A stretch of DNA of 64,000 nt. Origin: Variovorax paradoxus (GTDB lineage Bacteria > Pseudomonadota > Gammaproteobacteria > Burkholderiales > Burkholderiaceae_C). Position numbers and translations under genes: made by a program. The stretch is taken from positions 434,001 through 498,000 of the forward strand of contig NZ_CP123990.1 in the NCBI RefSeq assembly GCF_029919115.1. Reading direction: 5' to 3'. Below are positions 43,780 through 52,974 of the stretch, one piece after another. The notes under the pieces were generated by a model. The model was not told the origin of the DNA, made no database searches, and worked only from the letters and a program-made list of their open reading frames with translations. Within the stretch, counting starts at the first letter, position 1, and each line of letters starts with the position of its first letter.

Positions 43780-44745
43780 ATGCCCTTGGGCACGCTCGAT
43801 CGCACAGCCCCGCCCCTGTTCAACCAGGGGCAGTCGGCCCTGAGCAAGTTGATTTTCTTCGGTGCGCTGGCGCTCTTCCTGATGGTGGCCGATGCGCGCT
43901 TTCACCTCGTGCAGCCCATACGCGCGGCGGTCGGCGCGGTTCTGTATCCGGTGCAATGGCTGGCGCTCAAGCCGGTGCAGTTGGTGATGGGCGGCAGCCG
44001 CTACTTCGAAGACCTGCAAAAGGCCCAGCGCAACGAAGAAGAAGCCCGCAAGGCCCTCATGCTGCAGGCCGAACGTGCAAGCCAGGCCGACACGCTCGCG
44101 CAGGACAACGCGCGCCTGCGCGCATTGCTCGAACTGCGGCAGACCACGCAAGCGCCTGGCCGCGCGGCCGAGGTGCTCTACGACGCCGCCGACCCGTACA
44201 CGCGCAAGATCGTCATCGACCAGGGCCTCACGCATGGCGTGGCAGCCGGTTCGCCGGTGATCGATGCCAACGGGGTGCTCGGCCAGGTGACGCAGGTGCA
44301 GCCCTTCACGAGCGAGGTCACGCTGGTCATCGACCGCGATCTTTCCATTCCGGTGCAGAACACCCGCACCGGCGTGCGCAGCGTCGCCTTCGGCGATGCA
44401 TCGGCGCACGGCTCCGGACTCGAGCTGCGCTTCATGGCCGCCAATGCCGACCTGCAAGAGGGCGACCTGCTTTCCACCAGCGGCGTCGACGGCGTCTATC
44501 CGCCGGGCCTGCCGGTTGCGAAGATCGAGCGCATCGAGCGCCGCGCCGATTCGGCCTTCGCGCGCATCTACTGCGTGCCGCTTGCCCGCGTGACTGCCGC
44601 GCGCTACGTGCTGGTGCTGTCGCCCACCGGAGCGCCCGCGGCACCGCCAGCGCCGGCCGCCCCTGCGCGCGGCAAGAAGCCCGAGCCCAAGCCGGCGGCA
44701 AAAGCAGACAAGGCCGACAAGAAAGCCGCGGAGCGCGCCCGATGA
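43780..44745 (+). CDS. mreC: Rod shape-determining protein MreC
   Basis: MreC is a bitopic periplasmic scaffold of the elongation machinery. The 321-residue protein has one helix (about residues 24-40), a coiled coil (FEDLQKAQRNEEEARKALMLQAE...), then the beta-rich domain with VIDQGLTHGVAAGSPVIDANGVLGQV and LLSTSGVDGVYPPGLPVA. The C-terminal 50 residues are an Ala/Pro/Lys-rich tail. Its stop overlaps mreD by 4 nt. Confidence 0.95.
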   Translation: MPLGTLDRTAPPLFNQGQSALSKLIFFGALALFLMVADARFHLVQPIRAAVGAVLYPVQWLALKPVQLVMGGSRYFEDLQKAQRNEEEARKALMLQAERASQADTLAQDNARLRALLELRQTTQAPGRAAEVLYDAADPYTRKIVIDQGLTHGVAAGSPVIDANGVLGQVTQVQPFTSEVTLVIDRDLSIPVQNTRTGVRSVAFGDASAHGSGLELRFMAANADLQEGDLLSTSGVDGVYPPGLPVAKIERIERRADSAFARIYCVPLARVTAARYVLVLSPTGAPAAPPAPAAPARGKKPEPKPAAKADKADKKAAERAR

Positions 44746-45263
44746 TCAAACGCCCCGGCCAACAGCAGCTGCTGCTGCCCGTCAGCCCGCTCTTCATGTG
44801 GTCGAGCCTGGTGGTGGCGCTGCTCATCAACATGATCCCGATCGGCCGCGCCGCGTGGATGCCCGACCTGCTCGCGCTGGCCATCGTGTTCTGGGGTGTG
44901 CACCAGCCCATGCGCGTGGGCATTGGCGCGGCGTTCGTCTTCGGCCTGTGCATGGATGTGCACCAGGCGTCGATGCTGGGCCAGCATGCGCTGTCCTACA
45001 CCACGCTGGGCTTCTTCGCGATCACCATCCATCGGCGCCTGCTTTGGTACCCCGTAGCGTCGCAGGCGCTGCAGGTGCTGCCGCTCTTTGCGCTCTCGCA
45101 GCTCATCGAAGTCGCCACGCGGATGATCGGCGGCGGCATTTTTCCGGGCTGGTGGGTGTTGGCTTCGCCGGCCATTGAAGCCTTGCTGTGGCCGCTGGCA
45201 ACGGCGCTGCTGCTGGCGCCCCAGCGCCGCACCCCGGAACCCGACGAGAACCGTCCCCTCTAG
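44742..45263 (+). CDS. mreD: Rod shape-determining protein MreD
   Basis: A 173-residue inner-membrane protein with five to six helices (FMWSSLVVALLINMIPIG, PDLLALAIVFWGVHQPMRVGIGAAFVFGLCMDVHQ). It starts at 44742 within the mreC stop, so the two are coupled. The GLCMDVHQASMLGQHAL stretch is characteristic of MreD. It is part of the Rod complex. Confidence 0.93.
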   Translation: MIKRPGQQQLLLPVSPLFMWSSLVVALLINMIPIGRAAWMPDLLALAIVFWGVHQPMRVGIGAAFVFGLCMDVHQASMLGQHALSYTTLGFFAITIHRRLLWYPVASQALQVLPLFALSQLIEVATRMIGGGIFPGWWVLASPAIEALLWPLATALLLAPQRRTPEPDENRPL

Positions 45264-45332
45264 CCTATTGCAGTCCGCGCACTTGCCCACGCATTTGCCA
45301 ACCCGCCTGCACGCGCCTAAGCTCACGCCGCC

Positions 45333-47300
45333 ATGACCGAAATCCGCAATGTTGCCGCCGACCTCGCGCGCTTCAAGCGCCGCGTGATCGTGATCGGCAT
45401 GGCGGTGCTCTTCGCGTTCGGGCTGCTGGGGACGCGGCTGGTCTACCTGCAGGTGGTGCGGCACGAAGACCTGGCCGAGCAGGCCGAGAGCAATCGCACG
45501 GCGGTGGTGCCGGTGGTGCCCAACCGCGGTCTCATCCTGGACCGCAACGGCATCGTGCTGGCTTCCAACTATTCAGCCTACACGTTGGAGATCACGCCTT
45601 CCAAGGTGGGCGACGTCGAAGAGACCATCGACAGCCTGACGCAGGTGCTCGAGGTTTCGCCGCGCGACCGCCGCCGCTTCAAGCGGCTGCGCGAAGACTC
45701 GCGCAGCTTCGACTCCATTCCGATCCGCACGCGCCTGAGCGACGAGGAAGTTGCCCGTTTCGCTGCGCAGCGCTACCGGTTCCCGGGCGTTGAAATCAAG
45801 GCGCGGCTGTTCCGCAACTATCCGCATGGCGAGGTCGCATCGCACGTGCTCGGCTACATCGGCCGCATCAACCAGCGCGAGAAGACCGCAATGGAAGACT
45901 GGGCCGAGGAAGACCAGGCCAACTACAAGGGCACCGACTACATCGGCAAGCTCGGCATCGAGCAGAGCTACGAAAAAACGCTGCACGGCCAGACCGGCGT
46001 CGAGCAGATGGAAACCTCGGCCGGCGGCCGCGCGGTGCGGCGGCTTGCCAGCCATCCGGCCACGCCGGGCAATACCGTGATGCTGTCGCTCGACATCAAG
46101 CTGCAGAAGCTGGTCGAAGACATGTTCGGCGACCGCCGCGGCGCGCTGGTGGCCATCGATCCCAAGACCGGCGAGGTGCTGGCCTTCGTGAGCAAGCCGA
46201 CCTTCGACCCGAACCTTTTCGTCGAGGGCATCGACACCGAAAGCTGGAAAGAGCTGAGCGAGTCGCTCGACAAGCCGCTGCTCAACCGCGCGCTGCGCGG
46301 CACCTATCCGCCCGGCTCGACCTACAAGCCCTTCATGGCGCTGGCCGCACTGCAAACCGGCAAGCGCGGTGCCAGCGTGGTGGTGAACGACCCGGGATAC
46401 TTCAACTTCGGCGGCCACCGCTTCGGCAGCCCCGAAGGCAATATCGGCGGCGTCGACATGCGGCGCTCGATCCAGCTGTCGAGCAACATCTACTACTACT
46501 CGCTGGCCAACGAGATGGGCGTGGACCTGATCCACGACTTCATGAAGCCGCTGGGTTTCGGCCAGATCACCGGCATCGACCTGGGCGGCGAGGTGCGCGG
46601 CGTGCTGCCCAGCACCGAGTGGAAGCGCAACGCCTACAAGCGGCCCGAGCAGAAGAAGTGGTACGCAGGCGAAACCATTTCGCTGGGCATCGGCCAGGGC
46701 TACAACGCCTTCACCATGCTGCAGCTTGCGCAGGCAACGGCCATCGTGGCCGACGGCGGCATGAAGCACAAGCCGCACCTGGCGCTGGCCACGCGCAATA
46801 CCGTGAGCGGACAGGTTGCGCCGCTGCCCCAGCCGCCGGCGGAGAACCTCGGCTACACCGCCGCCAACGTGGCGGTGATTCGCGAAGGCCTGACCAGCGT
46901 GGTCACCAGCGGCACTGCGCGCAGTGTGTTTGCCGGTGCGGGCTACCAGGCGGCCGGCAAGACGGGTACGGCGCAAGCTGTGACGCAGGCGCAAAACACC
47001 AAGTACAACGCCCGCGCGCTCGAAGAGCACCAGCGCGATCACGCGTTGTTCATGGCGTTTGCGCCGGTCAGCAACCCGAAGATCGCCCTGGCGGTGATCG
47101 TCGAGAACGCCGGCTGGGGGGCCGGGGCCGCGGCACCTATCGCGCGGCGAGTGTTCGACTACGTGTTGATGGACCAGTACCCGAGTGAGGCCGACATGGC
47201 CGCCATCAGGATCGGCAAAGCCGGTGCGCCGATCGGCAAGCCGCGTGTGGCGAGTGAAGTGGCTTGGCCGGCGGCCACCGCTGCCGCGCCCGCGCCCTGA
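45333..47300 (+). CDS. mrdA: Penicillin-binding protein 2 (MrdA)
   Basis: PBP2 is the transpeptidase of cell elongation. The 655-residue protein has one N-terminal helix (about 18-37), the PBP dimer domain (NRGLILDRNGIVLASNYSAYTLEI) and a transpeptidase domain. The latter holds active-site S329 and K332 (PPGSTYKPF), the SSN motif in IQLSSNIYYYSLANEMG and the KTG motif in AAGKTGTAQAV. The C-terminus is extended and Ala/Pro-rich. rodA, its usual partner and neighbour, does not follow. Confidence 0.96.
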   Translation: MTEIRNVAADLARFKRRVIVIGMAVLFAFGLLGTRLVYLQVVRHEDLAEQAESNRTAVVPVVPNRGLILDRNGIVLASNYSAYTLEITPSKVGDVEETIDSLTQVLEVSPRDRRRFKRLREDSRSFDSIPIRTRLSDEEVARFAAQRYRFPGVEIKARLFRNYPHGEVASHVLGYIGRINQREKTAMEDWAEEDQANYKGTDYIGKLGIEQSYEKTLHGQTGVEQMETSAGGRAVRRLASHPATPGNTVMLSLDIKLQKLVEDMFGDRRGALVAIDPKTGEVLAFVSKPTFDPNLFVEGIDTESWKELSESLDKPLLNRALRGTYPPGSTYKPFMALAALQTGKRGASVVVNDPGYFNFGGHRFGSPEGNIGGVDMRRSIQLSSNIYYYSLANEMGVDLIHDFMKPLGFGQITGIDLGGEVRGVLPSTEWKRNAYKRPEQKKWYAGETISLGIGQGYNAFTMLQLAQATAIVADGGMKHKPHLALATRNTVSGQVAPLPQPPAENLGYTAANVAVIREGLTSVVTSGTARSVFAGAGYQAAGKTGTAQAVTQAQNTKYNARALEEHQRDHALFMAFAPVSNPKIALAVIVENAGWGAGAAAPIARRVFDYVLMDQYPSEADMAAIRIGKAGAPIGKPRVASEVAWPAATAAAPAP

Positions 47301-47305
47301 ATCTT

Positions 47306-47332
47306 GTTCCCTCTCCCGGAGGGGGAGGGAAC
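47306..47332. terminator. Bidirectional terminator-like hairpin between mrdA and fahA
   Basis: GTTCCCTCTCCC and GGGGGAGGGAAC form a 12-bp stem with one wobble around GGA. It fills the 44-nt gap between convergent genes and resembles the first arm of the REP-like elements at 24,372 and 52,864. Confidence 0.65.
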
Positions 47333-47344
47333 AACACGCGGACC

Positions 47345-48616
47345 TCAGGCGATCACGGTTCCGGCAACTTCACCCAAGCCGATGCGCACCGCGCCTTCGC
47401 GTTCGCAGTAGCCGCGGATGACCAGCGTGTCGCCGTCTTCAAGGAAAGTGCGCTTCTCGCCGTTGGGGAGCGTGATCGGCTGTTTGCCACCCAGCGTGAG
47501 CTCTATCAGCGAGCCGGCCTCGTCGGGTTTCGGGCCCGAGAGCGTGCCCGAACCCAGCAGGTCGCCGGGCTGCAGGTTGCAGCCGTTCACCGTGTGGTGC
47601 GCGACGAGTTGCGCCGCGGTCCAATAGGCGGCCTCGGTGGTGTTGCCCCGCGTGAGCCGCACGGGCGCCTCACCCGCGGCCCGCATCTTCGCGGTCTGCA
47701 GCAGCACTTCGAGCGTGATGTCGAGCGCGCCGCTTTCGCGGTTCGACGGCGCATCGAGGTAAGGCAGCGGCTGCGGGTCTCCGGCCGGCCGCTCGAACCT
47801 GGCGCGGAACGGCGCCAGCGCTTCCATCGTCACGATCCACGGCGACAGCGTGCTCGCAAAGTTCTTCGAGAGAAAAGGGCCGAGCGGCTGGTATTCCCAG
47901 GCCTGCAGGTCGCGCGCCGACCAGTCGTTGAGCAGCGTCACGCCGAACAGATGCTCTTCGGCCTCGCCGATGGCAATCGGCTCGCCGAGCGCATTGCCGC
48001 GGCCGATGAAAAAGCCCAGTTCCAGTTCGTAGTCCAGCCGCTTCGACGGGCCGAAGCTGGGCTCTGCCGCATCGGGGGCCTTGGTCTGCCCCTGCGGGCG
48101 CTTGAAGACCTGCCCGCTCACGACGATCGACGAGGCTCGGCCGTGATAACCGATGGGCACCCACTTGTAGTTGGGCATCAGCGGCTGGTCGGGGCGGAAC
48201 AGCTTGCCGATGGTGGTGGCGTGGTGAATGCCGGTGTAGAAGTCGGTGTAGTCGCCGATGCGGCAGGGCACGGTGAGCTCGGCCGCGGCCTGCGGCATCA
48301 GCGCCTTCGACCATGCGGCTTGCTTGCCACTGCCCTCTGCAAGGCCCGCCGAAATTGTCGCGCGAAGTGTCTCGCGGTCCTTCACGCTGGCGTTCATCAG
48401 CGCGTTCATGTCGTCGGTGTCGACCAGGCCTGCGGCCTTCAGGTCGAGCACCTGGTCGCCGATGGCAACCCCGATGCGAAAAGCCTCGCTGCTGCCCGCC
48501 GCGCGAAAGCGGCCGAAGGGCAGGTTCTGGATCGGGAAGTCGCAGCCGGCTTCATTGGCCGAGGCAACCCAGCTGCGCAGCTTCGGGTCGTGGGTGGCGT
48601 TCAGTGCGATGGTCAT
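47345..48616 (-). CDS. fahA: Fumarylacetoacetase
   Basis: This enzyme hydrolyses fumarylacetoacetate to fumarate and acetoacetate, the end of the homogentisate pathway. The 423-residue protein has an N-terminal SH3-like domain (FPIQNLPFGRFR) and the catalytic domain. Metal-site motifs are DYTDFYTGIHHATTIGKLFRP, the acidic DYELELGFFIG, NDWSARDLQAWEYQPLGPFLSKNF and GDLLGSGTLSGP. It lies 24 nt downstream of the Bug receptor gene, in the hmg operon. Confidence 0.96.
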   Translation of the reverse strand: MTIALNATHDPKLRSWVASANEAGCDFPIQNLPFGRFRAAGSSEAFRIGVAIGDQVLDLKAAGLVDTDDMNALMNASVKDRETLRATISAGLAEGSGKQAAWSKALMPQAAAELTVPCRIGDYTDFYTGIHHATTIGKLFRPDQPLMPNYKWVPIGYHGRASSIVVSGQVFKRPQGQTKAPDAAEPSFGPSKRLDYELELGFFIGRGNALGEPIAIGEAEEHLFGVTLLNDWSARDLQAWEYQPLGPFLSKNFASTLSPWIVTMEALAPFRARFERPAGDPQPLPYLDAPSNRESGALDITLEVLLQTAKMRAAGEAPVRLTRGNTTEAAYWTAAQLVAHHTVNGCNLQPGDLLGSGTLSGPKPDEAGSLIELTLGGKQPITLPNGEKRTFLEDGDTLVIRGYCEREGAVRIGLGEVAGTVIA

Positions 48617-48640
48617 GCAATGTCTTTCTGTGATTTCGGT

Positions 48641-49630
48641 TCAATCTGCGGTCATGCCGGCCTTCTTGGCCACTTCCCCAAGGCGCTTGTATTCGGCTTC
48701 GGTCAGCGTCGTCAGCTCCTGCGCCGTCGAGCCGCGCGGCGAAAAACCGGCCTGCTGCAGCTTGGCCTTCACGTTGGGCATTGCCAGCGCTTCGACGAAG
48801 GCTTCGTTCAGCGCCTTCACGATCGGTGCCGGCAGCTTCGCAGGGCCGTACACGCCGAACCACGGATCGAGCGCATAGCCGTTGAGCCCGGCTTCGGCCA
48901 TCGTCGGCACGTCGGGCAGCGAGGGCGAGCGCACGGGGCCGGCCACGGCCAGCGCGCGCAGCTTGCCGGCCTGGATGTGCGGCAGCGACGCCGGCAAGTT
49001 GTCGAACATCACGCCGATGTTGTTGCCCAGCATGTCGGTGATGGCCGGGCCGCTGCCCTTGTAGGCGACGTGCACGAGGTCGGTGCCCGTCATCTGCGCG
49101 AACATCACGCCGGCCAGGTTCATCGAGGTGCCGGCGCCCGCGGTGGCGTAGGGCAGGCCGGGGTTCTTCTTCGCGGCTGCGATCAGGTCGGGCACCGACT
49201 TGATGGCCGATGCTGCGGGCACTTCGAGCACGATGGTCGAGGTGCCGAGCAGGCTGATCGCCGCGAAGTCCGTGCGCGGATCGAAGGCCATCGATTTGTA
49301 GATGTGCGGGTTGAGCGCATTGGTCGAGATGGCGCCGAAGCCGATGGTGTAGCCGTCGGGCGCGGCCTTGGCCACTGCATCCATTCCGATGTTGCCGCCG
49401 GCGCCAGCGCGGTTGTCGATCAGCACCGGCTGGCCCAGTTTCTCCGACACCTTCTGGCCCACCGTGCGCGCCACCAGATCGGTGGTGCCGCCGGGGCTGT
49501 AGGGCACGATGAACCTGATCGGTTTCGAGGGAAAGTCTGCCGCGTGCGCCAGCAGGAGCGGCGCTGCGAGCAGTGCGACAGCCGCCGCACGGCGGCCAAG
49601 GGCGAAAGCGCTCTTCATGTTCATCTTCAT
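48641..49630 (-). CDS. Bug/TctC-family periplasmic receptor of the homogentisate operon
   Basis: The 329-residue receptor starts at 49630, where ATG overlaps the hmgA stop by 4 nt (49618 and 49624 are alternative Mets). A signal peptide ([20 protein letters not shown]) is followed by [22 protein letters not shown] and [19 protein letters not shown], and by [15 protein letters not shown]. Its place between hmgA and fahA suggests uptake of an aromatic acid that feeds homogentisate; no TctAB membrane subunits are nearby. Confidence 0.88.
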   Translation of the reverse strand: MKMNMKSAFALGRRAAAVALLAAPLLLAHAADFPSKPIRFIVPYSPGGTTDLVARTVGQKVSEKLGQPVLIDNRAGAGGNIGMDAVAKAAPDGYTIGFGAISTNALNPHIYKSMAFDPRTDFAAISLLGTSTIVLEVPAASAIKSVPDLIAAAKKNPGLPYATAGAGTSMNLAGVMFAQMTGTDLVHVAYKGSGPAITDMLGNNIGVMFDNLPASLPHIQAGKLRALAVAGPVRSPSLPDVPTMAEAGLNGYALDPWFGVYGPAKLPAPIVKALNEAFVEALAMPNVKAKLQQAGFSPRGSTAQELTTLTEAEYKRLGEVAKKAGMTAD

Positions 49631-50949
49631 GGCTTGAATTGGTCCTTGAGGCCGGCCCAGCAATCGGCGTAGTCCGTGTCCAGCGCAGGGCTCTGCAGCG
49701 CGAAGTTCGTCGGAATGAAGCGCAAGCGGCTCTCGAACATGAAGGCCAGCGTGTTGTCGAGCTTGTGCGGCTTCAGATCGGTGTGCGTGGCCTTGTCGAA
49801 GGCTTCTTCGTCGGGTCCGTGCGGCACCATGCAGTTGTGCAGGCTCGCGCCGCCGGGCTTGAAGCCGCCCGGCTTGGCGTCGTATTCGCCGAGCACCAGG
49901 CCCATGAACTCGCTCATCAGGTTGCGGTGGAACCATGGCGGACGGAAGGTGTTTTCCATCACCATCCAGCGCGGCGGGAAGATCACGAAATCGCAGTTCG
50001 CGGTGCCGGGCGTGTCGCTCGGCGAGGTCAGCACGGTGAAGATCGATGGGTCGGGGTGATCGAAGCTGATGGAGCCGATGACCATGAAGTTGGCCGTGTC
50101 GTACTTCACCGGCGCCAGGTTGCCGTGCCATGCAACCACGTTGAAGGGAGACTGCTTCGTTGGCGCCTTCCAGAAACGGCCGCCGAATTTCTTCACCAGC
50201 TCGTAGGCGCCGCCGTCTTCCTCGAAGGCGGCCACGGGCGCCTGGAAGTCGCGCGCATTGGCAAGGCCGTTGGAGCCGATGGGGCCCAGCTCGGGCAGGC
50301 GGAAATGCGCACCGTAGTTCTCGCAGACATAGCCGCGCGATATTCCGTCGGGCAATGCCACCTTGAACACCATGCCGCGAGGCAGCACCGCTGTTTCGCC
50401 GGGCTTCACGTCGAGCACGCCGAGCTCGGTGGTAATGACCAGGCGGCCCTGCTGCGGCACAACAAGCATTTCGCCGTCGGCGTTGACGAAGGCACGCTTC
50501 TCCATCGAGCGGCCCGCAAGGTACATGAGCGAGCCGATGCCGACCTGCGACTCGGCATCGCCATTGGCCGCAATGGTGTGCATGCCGTCGACAAAGTCCA
50601 CGTCGGCCGCGCCGTCGAGCGGCATCGGGTGCCAGCGCAGGGGCTCGGGCGGCAGTGCAATCTCGCGGTCGGCGCCCGTGGTCCATTGCGCCTGCGTATA
50701 GGGCTGGTAGCGGCCTGACACGACCGAAGGCTGGCGGCGGTAGAGCCAGGTGCGGCGGTTTTCATGGCGCGGCGCGGTAAAGGCTGTGCCCGAAAGCAGC
50801 TCGGTGTAAAGGTCGAAGGGCGCGCGCTGCGGGTTGTTGCGGCCCTGGGGCAGGGCGCCGGCAACGGCCTCGGAGGCGTACTCGTTGCCGAAGCCGCTCT
50901 GGTAGCGCCGCTCGGCATCGGGTTGGGTGTCGGTGGATGGATTCGTCAT
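49627..50949 (-). CDS. hmgA: Homogentisate 1,2-dioxygenase
   Basis: HmgA opens the homogentisate ring to maleylacetoacetate with a non-haem iron. The 440-residue protein shows [26 protein letters not shown] at the start, [15 protein letters not shown], the Fe-site region [26 protein letters not shown] (His and Glu ligands) and [15 protein letters not shown]. Maleylacetoacetate must be isomerised before FahA, but no isomerase gene is in this operon. The gene follows the MhaB-like gene on the same strand. Confidence 0.96.
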   Translation of the reverse strand: MTNPSTDTQPDAERRYQSGFGNEYASEAVAGALPQGRNNPQRAPFDLYTELLSGTAFTAPRHENRRTWLYRRQPSVVSGRYQPYTQAQWTTGADREIALPPEPLRWHPMPLDGAADVDFVDGMHTIAANGDAESQVGIGSLMYLAGRSMEKRAFVNADGEMLVVPQQGRLVITTELGVLDVKPGETAVLPRGMVFKVALPDGISRGYVCENYGAHFRLPELGPIGSNGLANARDFQAPVAAFEEDGGAYELVKKFGGRFWKAPTKQSPFNVVAWHGNLAPVKYDTANFMVIGSISFDHPDPSIFTVLTSPSDTPGTANCDFVIFPPRWMVMENTFRPPWFHRNLMSEFMGLVLGEYDAKPGGFKPGGASLHNCMVPHGPDEEAFDKATHTDLKPHKLDNTLAFMFESRLRFIPTNFALQSPALDTDYADCWAGLKDQFKP

Positions 50950-50990
50950 GGTTCTCTCTTCCGGAATCGCGATGAAGTTGACACGCGTGT

Positions 50991-51203
50991 TCAGTTGCTG
51001 CTGCTGCGCGCGGCCTCGAAAGCCTCGCGCAGCACGGCCAGCGAGCCGACGTGGTTGGCCAGCACCAGCACGAGCCGCGCGTTGAAGGCATGGCTCTCTT
51101 CAGTGGAAAGCCCCTGGTGGGCCTCGATCAGCGCCTCGTAGAAATCGTCAGGCGCTTCGAGGTTGGGCGTGGTGACCAGATGTGGTTGCATGGTGCTGGT
51201 CAT
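50991..51203 (-). CDS. Small DUF2783 protein, MhaB-like partner of the flavin hydroxylase
   Basis: The 70-residue protein ([41 protein letters not shown]) is of the DUF2783 type. The start at 51203 overlaps the flavoprotein stop by 4 nt. In Pseudomonas putida a small coupling protein, MhaB, is needed with the flavoprotein MhaA to turn 3-hydroxyphenylacetate into homogentisate. The arrangement here is the same, so that role is proposed. Confidence 0.75.
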   Translation of the reverse strand: MTSTMQPHLVTTPNLEAPDDFYEALIEAHQGLSTEESHAFNARLVLVLANHVGSLAVLREAFEAARSSSN

Positions 51204-52837
51204 CCCTTTGCCAATGCGCGGTCGATGGCCGCGCGGATGTTCCCCGCCGTGGGCTGCCTCCAGCGCGCGCACACGTGCTGGTCGGGCCGCAGCAGGTAGA
51301 CGGTGCCGGGTAGCGCGTCGTAGCGTTGCATGGCGAGTTCGCCTTCGGTGGTAGCGGCCTTCACGCACACGACGTGCAGCGGAAAGTCGGATGCCTTCAA
51401 CGCCTGCAGGCTGCGCTCGGCCGCTTCGCCGGTGCCGAAAACCAGCGCCGTGAACTGCGCCACGTGGCATTCGCGCAGCAGCCAGCCGCTGCTGCCGTCG
51501 GCCCGCACGACCGGTGCATCGGCTGCCGCCGCACCGGGCACCATCGCACCGGCGAAGGCATCGGTGTCGGGCGTGTTGAGCGGCGAATCGCGCAGCACCG
51601 CCGGCACCGAGAGCCGCCCGCTGTTGACCAGCGTGCGCGCAAAGGCGTGGCGCTTGGTGAGCTCCAGTACCGCGTCGCGGAACAGGCGGCTCACTTCGCT
51701 CTTGGGCGTGATGAAGTCGGTCGCCCGCGTGGAGTTGCGGATGTTTTCGTCGGCCGCGAATTCGCGCTCGCTCGCGTAGCTGTCGAGCAGCGCATCGGGT
51801 GCGTCGCCCTGGAGCACGGCCGCGAGCTTCCATGCAAGGTTGTCCGCGTCCTGCACGCCCGAGTTGGCGCCGCGCGCGCCGAAGGGCGACACGCCGTGTG
51901 CCGAGTCGCCCGCGAACAGCACACGGCCATGGCGAAAGCGCTCCATGCGTTGGCACGCAAAGGTGTAGACGCTGGCCCAGCCGATGGTGAACTGCACGCC
52001 TTCGAAGCCGATGCTGTCGAGCAGTGCGCGCACGCGCGGCGTGATGTTCTCGGGCTTGCGCTCCTCCACCGGGTCGGCGTCCCAGCCAAGCTGGAAGTCG
52101 ACGCGCCACATGCCGTCGGCCTGCTTGTGCAGAAGCACGCTCTGGCCGGGATGGAACGAAGGGTCGAACCAGAAGCGCCGCTCCGTGGGCAGTTGCGCAT
52201 CCATCGTGATGTCCGCAATCAGGAAGCGGTCTCGGAAGGTGCGGCCCTTGGCTTCGAGGCCCAGCATCTGGCGCAGGTTGGAGCGCGAGCCGTCGCAGGC
52301 GGCAACGTAGCCGGCTTGCAGCTTGTAGTCGCCTTCGGGCGTTTCCACGGTGAGAACGGCGCCGCCGTCGTTCTGCTCGATGCCTGTGACCTTGTTGTTC
52401 CAGCGCAGGTCGATCAGCGGGAGTGTCGCGGCGCGTTCGACGAGGTAGCCCTCGACGTAGTACTGCTGCAGATTGATGAAGGCCGGGCGCTCGTGGCCGT
52501 GTTCGGGCAGCAGGTCGAAGCTGTAGACCTGCTCGTCGTGGAAGAACACCCTGCCCACGTGCCACGACACGCCCTTGCCGACCATGCGGTCGCCGCAGCC
52601 CAGGCGGTCGAACACCTCGAGCGTGCGCTTGGCAAAGCAGATGGCGCGCGAGCCGCTCGAAAGGGTGTTGTCGTTGTCGAGCAGCACCACGGGAATCTCG
52701 CGCAGCGCCAGGTCGATGGCGAGCGTGAGGCCGACGGGGCCGGCGCCGACGACGACCACCGGGTGGGGGGCGGGCGTGGCCGCGTCCTGGTCGGCGTGGC
52801 GCTTGTAGTCGAAGCGCAGGCTTTGATAGTCGATCAC
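51200..52837 (-). CDS. FAD-dependent aromatic hydroxylase (MhaA-like, 3-hydroxyphenylacetate 6-hydroxylase candidate)
   Basis: This is a class A flavin monooxygenase of 545 residues from GTG 52837 (no ATG fits). It has the FAD fold VVVVGAGPVGLTLAIDLALRE, the DG motif YVAACDGSRSNLRQMLGL, and GRVLFAGDSAHGVSPFGARGANSGVQDADNLAWKLA. The C-terminal thioredoxin-like domain is as in PHBH/MhpA relatives. It sits directly upstream of the MhaB-like and hmgA genes. Conversion of 3-hydroxyphenylacetate to homogentisate is the best fit; a phenol or hydroxybenzoate substrate cannot be excluded. Confidence 0.82.
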   Translation of the reverse strand: MIDYQSLRFDYKRHADQDAATPAPHPVVVVGAGPVGLTLAIDLALREIPVVLLDNDNTLSSGSRAICFAKRTLEVFDRLGCGDRMVGKGVSWHVGRVFFHDEQVYSFDLLPEHGHERPAFINLQQYYVEGYLVERAATLPLIDLRWNNKVTGIEQNDGGAVLTVETPEGDYKLQAGYVAACDGSRSNLRQMLGLEAKGRTFRDRFLIADITMDAQLPTERRFWFDPSFHPGQSVLLHKQADGMWRVDFQLGWDADPVEERKPENITPRVRALLDSIGFEGVQFTIGWASVYTFACQRMERFRHGRVLFAGDSAHGVSPFGARGANSGVQDADNLAWKLAAVLQGDAPDALLDSYASEREFAADENIRNSTRATDFITPKSEVSRLFRDAVLELTKRHAFARTLVNSGRLSVPAVLRDSPLNTPDTDAFAGAMVPGAAAADAPVVRADGSSGWLLRECHVAQFTALVFGTGEAAERSLQALKASDFPLHVVCVKAATTEGELAMQRYDALPGTVYLLRPDQHVCARWRQPTAGNIRAAIDRALAKG

Positions 52838-52863
52838 GTTTGTCTCCGTGCCTTGTGTCTTGC

Positions 52864-52965
52864 TCCTTCCCCCGCTGGGGGAAGGCTGGGATGGGGGCTC
52901 GGCAGCGCTCGAAACTGGCGCTCTGCGTGCCCCCACCCCAACCCTCCCCCGGAGGGCGAGGGAGC
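52864..52965. repeat. REP-like GC-rich hairpin element between the MBL and hydroxylase genes
   Basis: A perfect hairpin CCTTCCCCC-GCT-GGGGGAAGG (52865-52885) is followed by TGGGATGGGGGC, a 30-nt spacer and GCCCCCACCCCAACCCTCCCCC. The two-arm layout is the same as at 24,372. It occupies nearly the whole gap, 26 nt before the hydroxylase start and 9 nt after the MBL gene stop. Confidence 0.75.
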
Positions 52966-52974
52966 GATGCGGGG

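Noticed and set aside
47264..49672. Open frame of 802 codons on the plus strand
   Set aside because: It runs antisense across mrdA's end, fahA and the Bug receptor; both strands cannot be coding here and the minus-strand proteins have clear motifs.
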